Positions 16,479 to 24,749 are shown, counted from the first letter of the stretch. The stretch is 31,458 nt of DNA from JBFKOL01 sp041628815 (GCA_041628815.1 JBFKOL010000013.1:1-31458), one strand, 5' to 3'. Numbers and translations are program-made. Notes: a model not told the origin generated them from the sequence alone.

Positions 16479-17915
16479 GTGAAAAATACTTACTTCGACC
16501 TCATTGATCAGACCTATTATTTTCCCCAGGAAGGGTTTGATCTACGCGATGGATATTTGACTTTTCATGGGATCTCCATCAAATACCTCATAGAAAAATA
16601 TGGTACGCCGCTCAGGGTCATGTACTTGCCAAGAATAGGTGAACAGATCAAAAAGGCCAGAAATCTTTTTAACCGGGCTATCAAGAAAAATAAGTACCAG
16701 GGCAGGTATTACTATTGTTATTGTACCAAATGCTGTCATTTTTCACATGTCCTGAGATCGGCCCTCAAGCATCAAGTCCATCTCGAGACTTCTTCGTCTT
16801 TTGATATTGATTTGATATGGAAATTATACGAGGAAGGAAAGGTGAGCAAAGCGACGATCCTTGTTCACAATGGTTATAAAACTGAAGATTATCTCTTGAA
16901 AATCCTGAAGCTTGGCGAACAGGGATTCAAGAATTCCATTTGTGTGATGGATTCTATGGAGGAGCTCGAACAGATTACCAGGGCAATAAAAAAGTCACGG
17001 TCGTCACAAAAAGTGAAGATCGGGATCCGGATGGCAGTCGATGAAGAACCTCAAAGCGCTTATTACACTTCCAGGTTGGGTATCAGGCCATCGGAAATTG
17101 TGAAGTTTTACAAAGAAAAGATCGCCAAACACCCCAATGTAGAGCTTAAAATGCTGCACTTTTTTGTGGACTCCGGAATTCGAGATAGCTTATACTATTG
17201 GGGTGAATTTCAAAAGGCTATGAAAGTCTTCGTGGCGCTGAAGAAAGAGTGTCCAGATCTTAGGGCCATCAATCTTGGTGGTGGATTCCCGATACGAAAT
17301 AACCTGGGGTTCGATTTCGACTACGAATACATGATCAATGAGATCATCTCGAATCTCACATCTTTCTGCAATGATGAAGGCATCGAGCATCCGGATATAT
17401 TCACAGAATTCGGAAAGTACACGGTAGGGGAGAGTGGAGCTATCATCTTTTCCGTTTTACAACAAAAACAGCAGAACGATACCGAATTGTGGTACATCGT
17501 CGACAACAGCCTGATGAATACCATACCCGATGCATGGTCCATTTTTGAAAAATTTATTCTGTTGCCGGTCAATAAGTGGGATCACGAATACACGAGGGTG
17601 AACATTGGAGGTATTAGCTGTGATCATTCCGACTACTACAATTCCGAGGACTTTAACCAACAGGTACACCTGCCTGTATATTCATCCAAGGACAAGGATC
17701 CGCTCTATCTCGGGTTTTTTCACACCGGGGCCTACCAGGATTCGATCAGCGGATATGGTGGCATCAAGCATTGCCTGATTCCTTCTCCAAAATACATCGT
17801 CATTGACAGGAATGAAAAAGGCGATTTTGTAGATTATGTTTACCGCGAAGAACAGAGCTCTGAAGACATGCTTCGCATATTGGGTTACCTGGAAAAAGAA
17901 GTAGTGGTTCAGTAG
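16479..17915 (+). CDS. speA: Arginine decarboxylase, PLP fold type III
   Basis: A 478-aa alanine-racemase-fold decarboxylase, predicted to convert arginine to agmatine. The PLP lysine is K84 in CYCTKCCHF, the phosphate-binding glycine loop is NLGGGFP (265-271), an E310 motif (TEFGKYTV) replaces the usual E-x-GR, and C381-D382 (SCDHSD) are the inter-subunit catalytic pair. It is shorter than the 630-aa E. coli SpeA. Arginine as substrate is inferred mainly from the agmatinase gene 11 bases downstream; diaminopimelate or carboxynorspermidine decarboxylation cannot be excluded by motif alone. The start must be the GTG at 16479 (or the preceding codon), because an in-frame TGA sits at 16473-16475 and no ATG follows for many codons. 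Confidence 0.85.
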   Translation: MKNTYFDLIDQTYYFPQEGFDLRDGYLTFHGISIKYLIEKYGTPLRVMYLPRIGEQIKKARNLFNRAIKKNKYQGRYYYCYCTKCCHFSHVLRSALKHQVHLETSSSFDIDLIWKLYEEGKVSKATILVHNGYKTEDYLLKILKLGEQGFKNSICVMDSMEELEQITRAIKKSRSSQKVKIGIRMAVDEEPQSAYYTSRLGIRPSEIVKFYKEKIAKHPNVELKMLHFFVDSGIRDSLYYWGEFQKAMKVFVALKKECPDLRAINLGGGFPIRNNLGFDFDYEYMINEIISNLTSFCNDEGIEHPDIFTEFGKYTVGESGAIIFSVLQQKQQNDTELWYIVDNSLMNTIPDAWSIFEKFILLPVNKWDHEYTRVNIGGISCDHSDYYNSEDFNQQVHLPVYSSKDKDPLYLGFFHTGAYQDSISGYGGIKHCLIPSPKYIVIDRNEKGDFVDYVYREEQSSEDMLRILGYLEKEVVVQ

Positions 17916-17926
17916 GCCTGATCATA

Positions 17927-18820
17927 TTGTTGAATGATGACACATTACCTGAATTTTCAAGAAATCGTTCCGTGAAGACTTTTGGAGGCATTGATGAGCA
18001 CTATGGTGACTTGTCCAGTGCTGCCGTGTTGCTTCAGTCTGTACCTTATGATGGTACGAGCACATGGGGAAAGGGAGCCGACAAGGGATTTGAAGCCTTC
18101 ATCGAAGCTTCGGTCAACCTGGAACTCTATGATATAGAGACGGGGTCAGAAGTCTATAGGCGTGGTATTCATATACCATCACCTATAAGCGGGTACGACA
18201 CCCCCGAGAAGATGTATACGGCGGTTAAGAAAAGGGCTGAAGAAATGTTAAAAATGGATAAGTTCTGCACATTTTTTGGTGGAGAACATTCCATCAGTAT
18301 TGGTATAATCGAAGCCTTCAGGCATCGATACCAAGACCTGACCGTAGTGCAACTCGATGCTCATGCCGATCTCAGACCTGAATATGACGGTACGCCTTAC
18401 AACCACGCTTGTGCGATGCATCTTGCCAGCCTTTCCACCAATTTGATTCAAGTCGGTATAAGAAGTATGGATGAAAGTGAGCGCAAATGGATGAACCCTG
18501 AAAAAACCTATTTTGGCTCCGCGTTACATAAAGATGACCATTGGATGGAGAAGTCTGTTTCTCAAATGACTGATAATATTTATATTTCTCTGGATTTAGA
18601 CGTTTTAGACCCGTCCATTATGCCTGCCACAGGCACCCCGGAACCAGGTGGTATGGGTTGGTATGAAATTTTGTCTTACCTGCGTATGATCTTTAGATGT
18701 CGCAACGTTGTTGGATTTGATATTGTAGAATTGGCTCCCATTCCGGGCCTCCATCATCCACAATTCACGGTTGCTAAACTGTATTATAAAATGTTGTCCT
18801 ATAAATATTACGCAACATGA
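17927..18820 (+). CDS. speB: Agmatinase (ureohydrolase family)
   Basis: A 297-aa binuclear manganese ureohydrolase that would split agmatine into putrescine and urea. Metal ligands are visible: H121 (GGEHS), D144, H146 and D148 (DAHADLR), D223 and D225 (SLDLDVLDPS). H160 (YNHACAM) matches the agmatinase catalytic His. The C-terminal VGFDIVELAP is also typical. The segment after DAHADLR matches agmatinase better than arginase. There is no ATG at the 5' end; the start is a TTG at 17927 or 17930, since upstream in-frame codons offer only CTG, ATC and ATA. It overlaps the next gene by ATGA at 18817-18820. Confidence 0.92.
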   Translation: MLNDDTLPEFSRNRSVKTFGGIDEHYGDLSSAAVLLQSVPYDGTSTWGKGADKGFEAFIEASVNLELYDIETGSEVYRRGIHIPSPISGYDTPEKMYTAVKKRAEEMLKMDKFCTFFGGEHSISIGIIEAFRHRYQDLTVVQLDAHADLRPEYDGTPYNHACAMHLASLSTNLIQVGIRSMDESERKWMNPEKTYFGSALHKDDHWMEKSVSQMTDNIYISLDLDVLDPSIMPATGTPEPGGMGWYEILSYLRMIFRCRNVVGFDIVELAPIPGLHHPQFTVAKLYYKMLSYKYYAT

Positions 18821-19791
18821 AAAGGGGCCCTGTATCTACCTTTATATCAGAACATTTTCGTCACTTCAATGCTGCAGCATTGGTCGACGCGGCGGAAGGC
18901 TATTGCAAGCAACTTGAAAGCGGCAATAAAATGATGATCACTCTGGCAGGGGCTATGAGCACCGCAGAACTGGGAAGATCCCTTGCCGAAATGATCAGGC
19001 AGGATAAGGTACATATCATTACCTGTACTGGAGCCAACCTGGAAGAGGACATTTTCAATCTCGTTGCACACGATCATTATCTGCGCATACCGAACTATAG
19101 AAATCTTTCTGCAGTCGATGAGAAAGAGTTGCTGCAAAAACATTTCAACAGGGTAACGGATACGTGCATTCCCGAGGAAGAAGCCATGCGAAGAATAGAA
19201 AGATTGTTGGTCAGGGTATGGTCGAAAGCACATGAAGGAGGTGACCGTTTCTTTCCCCACGAGTATTTTTACCAGGTTTTTAAGGATCCTGATTTCGCTG
19301 ACCTTTACCAAGGAGATCCCCGGGACTCCTGGTTGCTTGCTGCAGCGGAAAAAGGCATACCCGTGATCGTTCCGGGATGGGAAGATTCAACCTGCGGCAA
19401 TTTTTTTGCTTCTCATTGCATAGACAAAAAGTATGCTCCTGATATTGTAAAAAGTGGTATCGAATACATGATGTTCCTTGCGAATTGGTATGTTGAAGAG
19501 GCGGGAAAAGAGGGCGTTGGTTTTTTTCAGATAGGCGGCGGAATAGCAGGAGATTTCCCCATATGCGTGGTGCCCATGCTGCACCAGGACCTGGGTCTTG
19601 ATTCTATACCAGTATGGTCTTATTTCTGCCAGATCAGTGATTCTACCACGAGTTATGGGTCCTACTCGGGGGCCGTACCCAACGAGAAAATTACCTGGGG
19701 CAAATTGGATATTACGACGCCTAAATACATCATTGAATCCGATGCCACAATCGTTGCACCATTGATTTTTGCATATGTACTAAATTGGTAA
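18817..19791 (+). CDS. Deoxyhypusine-synthase-like protein, probable homospermidine synthase
   Basis: A 324-aa member of the deoxyhypusine synthase (DHS) family, which transfers an aminobutyl group from an amine donor with NAD. Conserved blocks are GAMSTAELG (45-53), TGANLEED (71-78), PGWEDST (186-192), GGG (240-242), SGAVPNE (284-290) and TWGKL with K296 at the place of the catalytic lysine (human K329); the matching Glu and Trp are also kept. The His pair after the GGG in eukaryotic DHS (KHH) is replaced by GDF. Bacteria have no hypusine protein, and DHS homologues such as Anabaena SpeY make homospermidine from putrescine, which fits the arginine decarboxylase-agmatinase operon here. The product has not been shown for this enzyme. 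Confidence 0.85.
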   Translation: MKRGPVSTFISEHFRHFNAAALVDAAEGYCKQLESGNKMMITLAGAMSTAELGRSLAEMIRQDKVHIITCTGANLEEDIFNLVAHDHYLRIPNYRNLSAVDEKELLQKHFNRVTDTCIPEEEAMRRIERLLVRVWSKAHEGGDRFFPHEYFYQVFKDPDFADLYQGDPRDSWLLAAAEKGIPVIVPGWEDSTCGNFFASHCIDKKYAPDIVKSGIEYMMFLANWYVEEAGKEGVGFFQIGGGIAGDFPICVVPMLHQDLGLDSIPVWSYFCQISDSTTSYGSYSGAVPNEKITWGKLDITTPKYIIESDATIVAPLIFAYVLNW

Positions 19792-19792
19792 T

Positions 19793-19942
19793 ATGAAAAA
19801 GTTGAAAAAATTCAGGGATCGCGAAGAAGAAAAAGCGTTTAAGAAAAAAAAGAAACACTCTTTGAGGAATAAGCATTTCATGGATGACGATGAAAAATGG
19901 GATGCCAAAACCTATCTCAAAAAGCATTTTGAAGAAGAGTAG
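19793..19942 (+). CDS. 49-aa highly charged microprotein
   Basis: An ATG one base after the DHS-like stop opens a 49-codon frame ending in TAG at 19940-19942. The peptide begins MKKLKKFRDREEEKAF, continues with a lysine run (KKKKK), has a DDDE segment after residue 30 and ends KKHFEEE. It has no signal peptide, membrane segment or cysteine, and is mostly Lys, Glu and Asp, so it is probably soluble and helical. Tight spacing to a real operon gene supports expression. I do not recognise a family. It might bind nucleic acid or the acidic face of a partner, or be an operon-tail relic. The 128 bases that follow hold no gene. Confidence 0.55.
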   Translation: MKKLKKFRDREEEKAFKKKKKHSLRNKHFMDDDEKWDAKTYLKKHFEEE

Positions 19943-20070
19943 TCACTTTACGGAGTCCAGCAATTTCAATATTAGTTAAAATTGTAATTTTTTCATTCCC
20001 ATTGTAAGGTAGATCGCTGTAAATTATTTCATATTCACATTCCATTTGATCAATCTAAAGAGGTTACTGG

Positions 20071-20949
20071 ATGTCTTTTTTTGACTCTGCACTTTTTCAC
20101 AATCTTTTGACAGCGGCCATTGTCATGTTGATGGCATGGGTTATATCATTCTCCTTCCGCAAGATTTTCAATTCACTGATCCGCCGGAAATTTGAAAAGG
20201 ACGATATAAAATCTACCAGTCTTGTATTTGTCAAGAATTCAATATCCTTTTTGGTTTTTTCAGGGGCTATCCTGTTTTTATTTTTTACTCTTGAACCATT
20301 AAAGGGCCTAGGGACAGCGGTTTTTGCATCGGCGGGCATTATAGCCGCTGTGGTGGGATTTGCATCACAAAAGGCGATGGCCAATATATTCGGCGGCGTT
20401 TTCATATTGCTTTTCAGGCCTTTTCACGTAGGGGATATCATCAAGCTTTCTGCCGAGGTGGTCGGCGTGGTGGAGGAACTCACTTTACGCCACACGGTGA
20501 TCAGGGATTATGAAAACCGAAGGATCATCATACCGAATTCAAAAATCAGTGAAGAAACCATCATTAACAGTACCATACTCGACTTGAGGATCCGTCAACA
20601 CTTACATTTCGGCATAAGCTACGATTCGAATATCGACAAGGCTATAGAGATCATAAGGGATGAAGCAGAACGTCACCCCCTATGCCTGGACGGCCGTTCG
20701 CCTGAAGACATCGAAGCGGGTATGCCCATCGTTATGGTAAGGGTAATCAGTCACGGTGACTTCTCCATTAATCTCAGGGCATGGGTATGGAGCGAAGACC
20801 AGGCAAAGTCATTCGAACTGAAATGTGACCTGTTGAAATCTGTCAAAGAAAGATTTGATAGGGAAGGCATTGAAATTCCATTCCCTTACCGTACCCTTGT
20901 ATTCAAGGACAAGGATTCACATAGCATCCAAATAAATAATCATTCATGA
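20071..20949 (+). CDS. MscS-family mechanosensitive channel
   Basis: A 292-aa small-conductance mechanosensitive channel with three membrane helices (about 8-28, 52-73, 82-112). The pore helix and beta domain are textbook: VFASAGIIAAVVGFASQKAMANIFGG (alanine- and glycine-rich, 84-109), FRPFHVGDIIKL (115-126), EELTLRHTVIRDYENR and the IIIPNSKI strand (152-159). The cytoplasmic alpha/beta vestibule runs to about 270. Such channels release small solutes on osmotic downshock. Its last codons overlap the next gene (ATGA at 20946-20949), making it the first gene of the amide-ligase cluster. An osmolyte role for that cluster is therefore plausible. Confidence 0.93.
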   Translation: MSFFDSALFHNLLTAAIVMLMAWVISFSFRKIFNSLIRRKFEKDDIKSTSLVFVKNSISFLVFSGAILFLFFTLEPLKGLGTAVFASAGIIAAVVGFASQKAMANIFGGVFILLFRPFHVGDIIKLSAEVVGVVEELTLRHTVIRDYENRRIIIPNSKISEETIINSTILDLRIRQHLHFGISYDSNIDKAIEIIRDEAERHPLCLDGRSPEDIEAGMPIVMVRVISHGDFSINLRAWVWSEDQAKSFELKCDLLKSVKERFDREGIEIPFPYRTLVFKDKDSHSIQINNHS

Positions 20950-21323
20950 GCAAACCAAGAATCGTAAAAGACTATGAAAAGCTCGAGGAAAACATCCAGG
21001 AGCAGATTAAATTAAAATACCCATATGGGTTTGACAGGCACCTCATTACTTTCAAGAATATGGAAGGCAAATTTGTCAGTGCACTGCCATTCGAAACTGA
21101 CGACAGGTATTACCTGGTCAGGATGACCAAAATCGAAGCCCGCGAAATCATCGAAGAAGACGAAGATTACAACGATGACGGCGTACTTAAAAAAACCGTA
21201 AGGGAAGAGTACGAAGAAAAGTATGACGAAGCTCCGATAGATGAAGTGGATCTGGGTGGTGACGACGACGATTTCGACGACAGTGATGATGAAGAAGACG
21301 ACGGATTCGAGGATGATGATTGA
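20946..21323 (+). CDS. Hypothetical protein with poly-Asp/Glu C-terminal tail
   Basis: A 125-aa protein of unknown function. Residues 1-65 look folded: IVKDYEKLEENIQEQIK helix, YPYGFDRHLITFKN, GKFVSALPFE and RYYLVRM strands. Residues 66-97 are charged and helical, and of the last 28 residues (98-125) 19 are Asp or Glu. No membrane segment or signal peptide is visible. It overlaps the MscS gene by four bases and precedes the ATP-grasp-like gene by eight bases, so it is part of the cluster. The tail could bind divalent cations (note the CorA gene in the same string), mimic DNA, or be an acceptor for amino-acid ligation. All three are speculation. Confidence 0.8.
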   Translation: MSKPRIVKDYEKLEENIQEQIKLKYPYGFDRHLITFKNMEGKFVSALPFETDDRYYLVRMTKIEAREIIEEDEDYNDDGVLKKTVREEYEEKYDEAPIDEVDLGGDDDDFDDSDDEEDDGFEDDD

Positions 21324-21331
21324 ATGATGGG

Positions 21332-22774
21332 ATGAATCAATTCTGTCAGATTGTTAATCCCGGTTCTTTTGAGGGACAAAACCATTGGTATCCCAAAGCC
21401 TTCAATGCTACCATCCACCCAATGGTATCGTTCTTTCTCAGTCTGTCGAAATCCAGGATTGTCGAACGATACTGTCACCTGCATCCAATGGTGAAGAAAT
21501 TGCGTCTCCTGGAGATTCTGAGTGCTCAGCCGAAGTATTTCAGGTGGGCTGGTGCTGACCTGATCAATGTAACCGACGAAAAAGGCTTTCGGCACCTCGT
21601 GCTCATCGAGAACAATTCATCGCCCTCAGGGCAAAAATCTATGCCCCTGCTTGATGACAACGATGAGTTGGGTAGCTATAGAAAGTTGATAGAAAAGACT
21701 TTCTTGCCAGGTATGCGGGCTAAGCGCAACCTGCCCGAAGGGGGGCTTGCCGTTCTCTATGACAAAAATAAAATGGAGACTTCGGGTTATGCCGCGACAC
21801 TGGCTCAATTGACTGGTGAACCGGTTTACTATGTTTACATGCCTAACAAGGATAGCGAACAGCACGTACGTTTTAGAGACGGAGTGTTGCACATTCTCAC
21901 GGCGGACCAGCAATGGATACCGATACGTGGGGCATTCAGGTATGTAACTCAGCGTCCCTGGAACCGCATACCCATGCATACGAGGACTTATCTGTTGAAC
22001 CCGGTTCTTTCATGCCTGTCAGGGGGGCGAAACAAAATGATTGCCGCCAAGGCATACGATTTATACAATGCGATGCTCGAAGGATCTGGTCTGGCCATCA
22101 ATACACCTGAAACGATAAGGGATGTGTCTAAAAATGAAGTTCCTCTGTGGGTCGAGCGTTTTGGTGGCCAGGCGGTTGTGAAGGTTCCCTACAGCAATGC
22201 CGGACAAGGGGTCTATACCATTGTCGGTGGTGCTGAACTGAAACGGTTCATGGATACCGACTTCCTATACGATCAATTCATCGTGCAAAGCTTGATCGGT
22301 AATTATACATGGTCATCCACTTCCCCCAAGGGGCGACTGTACCATGTCGGCACCATTCCTTCAACCAAAGGCTACACCTATGTAAATGATCTCAGGATCA
22401 TGATCAATGCCACCGAAACGGGACTGAGACCTTTATGTATCTATTCGAGAATGGCCGAAAAACCGCTATCGGACTCGATAGAAAATGTTCAGGATTCATG
22501 GAAGATGCTGGGTACCAACCTTTCCGTCAAAACCGGTGAAAATGAATGGGACAGCGATACTACGAGGTTATTGCTGATGGATCGCAGAGATTTCAACAAA
22601 CTAGGCATCGGTCTGGATGACTTGATTGAAGGATACATTCAGACTGTTCTTTCCACGTTGGCCATAGATCAGATGGCTGTAAAGCTGACCAACTCCAAAG
22701 GAAAATTCAGGATGAAGCTGTTCAGATCCCTGAATAATGACCCAAAGCTGATCGATGAAATCATGCTCTCATGA
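21332..22774 (+). CDS. ATP-grasp-like carboxylate-amine ligase of unfamiliar architecture
   Basis: From the ATG at 21332 this is a 480-aa soluble protein (a TTG at 21320 would add four residues). The middle carries an ATP-grasp-like nucleotide site: VVKVPYSNAGQGVYTI with the ATP lysine K284 and a glycine loop at 288-293, YDQFIVQS, then NDLRIMI (352-358) and CIYSRMAEKPL. The acidic E-x-N-type metal motif, normally C-terminal, seems absent there. A strongly similar LIENNSSPSGQKSMP segment (91-105) occurs at the N-terminus instead, suggesting a permuted or split grasp fold. GGRNKM (231-236) is another striking block. It probably forms an amide or peptide bond. The substrate is unknown. It overlaps the GshB-like gene by ATGA. 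Confidence 0.7.
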   Translation: MNQFCQIVNPGSFEGQNHWYPKAFNATIHPMVSFFLSLSKSRIVERYCHLHPMVKKLRLLEILSAQPKYFRWAGADLINVTDEKGFRHLVLIENNSSPSGQKSMPLLDDNDELGSYRKLIEKTFLPGMRAKRNLPEGGLAVLYDKNKMETSGYAATLAQLTGEPVYYVYMPNKDSEQHVRFRDGVLHILTADQQWIPIRGAFRYVTQRPWNRIPMHTRTYLLNPVLSCLSGGRNKMIAAKAYDLYNAMLEGSGLAINTPETIRDVSKNEVPLWVERFGGQAVVKVPYSNAGQGVYTIVGGAELKRFMDTDFLYDQFIVQSLIGNYTWSSTSPKGRLYHVGTIPSTKGYTYVNDLRIMINATETGLRPLCIYSRMAEKPLSDSIENVQDSWKMLGTNLSVKTGENEWDSDTTRLLLMDRRDFNKLGIGLDDLIEGYIQTVLSTLAIDQMAVKLTNSKGKFRMKLFRSLNNDPKLIDEIMLS

Positions 22775-23748
22775 ACGTACTTGTGCTGACGGATCATGCA
22801 ACACATAATGAGGATAACTCATTCTACGGAATTGTCAATGCACTTCTGGAGGATCCTAGAGTTGAGTCAGTATCCATTGCAACACGAGCAACATGCGACA
22901 ATAGAGCTTTTTTCGAAGGAGACATATCCAATGGATTAAGGGCAATAGACTTAAATGACAAGATTTACTTTCCCTTGGGGGAGGATATTTTAACTCAGCA
23001 AAAGAGTTTTTATGTCGATGAATTTGACCTTATTTGGTTGCGACTGCCATGGCCTGTGCCCAATGTATTTTTTCAGAATTTAGCGGATTCCTTCGACCGT
23101 TCAAGGATCATCAATGATCCGCTGGGCATCATTAAAACGAGCGACAAGGCATACTTGTTGGAACTAAACCAGTGGACACCACCGATTGCGCTATGCGATC
23201 GTTTTGAAGACATCACCAAGTTCAAAAATATCTACACGTGTGTTCTAAAGCCAAGGCAAAGCTATGGTGGAAAAGGACTCGTCAAAATTGAACGGGATAT
23301 GGTGTTTACAGCTGATGAAACAATGTCATATCGAGCTTTTGAAGACAGATACCGCAATCATCCCGTATCTTACCTTGCCATGAAGTATATGGAACGTGTG
23401 GACAAAGGGGACAAACGCATCGTCGTTGCCAATGAAAGAATATTGAACTGCGCACTTCGCACTCCTCCTGCCGGAAGCTGGCTTTGCAATGTATCCATGG
23501 GAGGGAAAGCTACTCTTTCTTCTCCGACTCCAGAAGAACAAGCCATGGTAGAAGCCGTGGCTCCGTTATTAAAAAGACAAGGCATATTCCTCTTCGGCCT
23601 GGACACATTGGAAGATGAAACCGGGACGAGGAAATTATCCGAAATCAATACGCTGAGTGTTGGCGGGATTGTGCCGTCTGCAGCTAATTCCGGTAAGCCA
23701 TTGACAAGGTGGTTGATTGATGAACTGTTTCACTACTTGTCTTCCTGA
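22771..23748 (+). CDS. GshB-like ATP-grasp ligase
   Basis: A 325-aa ATP-grasp enzyme resembling prokaryotic glutathione synthetase. After an N-terminal pre-grasp domain (LIWLRLPWP near 88-95, INDPLGI near 114-120), the ATP site shows K160 (VLKPRQSYGGKGLV), GDKRIVV (213-219) and the magnesium residues D278 (FGLDTLED), E291 and N293 (SEINTLSVGG). The order matches GshB, but the RxPAGG and TSPT substrate loops are changed to RTPPAGS and NTLSVGG. No gamma-glutamylcysteine ligase is nearby, so glutathione is not assured as product. It would join a carboxylate to an amine with ATP. Its neighbours are the other ATP-grasp-like gene (overlap) and an aspartoacylase-like hydrolase (two-base gap). Confidence 0.88.
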   Translation: MNVLVLTDHATHNEDNSFYGIVNALLEDPRVESVSIATRATCDNRAFFEGDISNGLRAIDLNDKIYFPLGEDILTQQKSFYVDEFDLIWLRLPWPVPNVFFQNLADSFDRSRIINDPLGIIKTSDKAYLLELNQWTPPIALCDRFEDITKFKNIYTCVLKPRQSYGGKGLVKIERDMVFTADETMSYRAFEDRYRNHPVSYLAMKYMERVDKGDKRIVVANERILNCALRTPPAGSWLCNVSMGGKATLSSPTPEEQAMVEAVAPLLKRQGIFLFGLDTLEDETGTRKLSEINTLSVGGIVPSAANSGKPLTRWLIDELFHYLSS

Positions 23749-23750
23749 GC

Positions 23751-24704
23751 ATGAAGGAAACACACCATAATACACTCGACCTTGGCCGGTTTGCAAAGCA
23801 GCAACTCCATAAAGTGTGGCTGGATCTCGTTTCAGATCCTATGGGTAAACCGGTCGCAGTGCCCGTGCTCATATATCGCGGAAGGCATGAGGGTCCAGTC
23901 TTAGGTCTTACAGCTGCCATACACGGAGACGAGCTCAACGGCATTCCGGTGATTCAGCGCGTGTTCAGGGAAATCGTCAATATGGATATAGCCGGTACGC
24001 TGGTGGGCGTACCCGTGGTGAATATGCCATCTTTTCTTAGACGCCAAAGAAGGTTCATCGACGGGGTAGACCTCAACCACATCATGCCAGGACGTCCCGA
24101 TGGCAATGTGAGCCAGGTCTATGCACACAGGTTATTTGAAGGGATTGTCAGGCATTTTGACTACCTGATCGATCTTCATACAGCAAGCTTTGGACGGATA
24201 AATTCTTACTATATCCGGGCAGATTTGCGTAATAAGACGTCCAAGGCATTGGCCTTATTACAACATGCTCAAATCATTGTCGACAATCCGCCCCTGGATG
24301 GAACGCTGCGTGGAGCTGCAGCTTCACTTGACATCCCTGCCATAACACTTGAAGTAGGAAATCCTAATACATTTCAACGCGGGTTTATCCGGTCAGGCAT
24401 CACTGGATTGTACAATGCAATGATCTACCTGGGTATGATCGATGACGAATTGGAAGAGGCAAAAGAAGAGGCAGTGGTATGCCATTCTTCTACCTGGATC
24501 TATACCACCACCGGGGGTTTGCTGACCGTACTTCCCAATCTCACCCAGATGCTTGAAAAAGGAGAACTTATAGCCCATCAGTACGATATATTCGGCGACA
24601 AACTGAAGGAATACCATGCACCTGAAAAGGGGGTGGTGATCGGTAAAAGTACCCACCCTGTAAACCAGACAGGAGGGCGCATTTTGCATTTAGGCTTTTA
24701 TTAA
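23751..24704 (+). CDS. Succinylglutamate desuccinylase / aspartoacylase-family zinc hydrolase
   Basis: A 317-aa zinc carboxypeptidase-fold hydrolase that should cleave an N-acyl or amide bond to an acidic amino acid. The zinc ligands are H58, E61 (AIHGDELNG) and H143 (DLHTASFGR), and the general acid/base is E201 (TLEVGNP). The normally conserved DLNR motif reads DLNH (107-110), followed by IMPGRPDG. A beta-rich C-terminal lobe (about 240-317) resembles that of aspartoacylase. There is no signal peptide, so it is cytoplasmic. In context it is the catabolic partner of two ATP-grasp ligases, either trimming or recycling their product. The true substrate is not known. Confidence 0.9.
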   Translation: MKETHHNTLDLGRFAKQQLHKVWLDLVSDPMGKPVAVPVLIYRGRHEGPVLGLTAAIHGDELNGIPVIQRVFREIVNMDIAGTLVGVPVVNMPSFLRRQRRFIDGVDLNHIMPGRPDGNVSQVYAHRLFEGIVRHFDYLIDLHTASFGRINSYYIRADLRNKTSKALALLQHAQIIVDNPPLDGTLRGAAASLDIPAITLEVGNPNTFQRGFIRSGITGLYNAMIYLGMIDDELEEAKEEAVVCHSSTWIYTTTGGLLTVLPNLTQMLEKGELIAHQYDIFGDKLKEYHAPEKGVVIGKSTHPVNQTGGRILHLGFY

Positions 24705-24749
24705 TGGGCATTGGTCCGATGGATCGCCCTAACACTATATAAATCAATC

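Noticed and set aside
22771..23748. Annotation of the GshB-like protein as glutathione synthetase.
   Set aside because: The ATP and metal residues fit, but the substrate loops differ and there is no gamma-glutamylcysteine ligase nearby, so only the ATP-grasp ligase call is supported.
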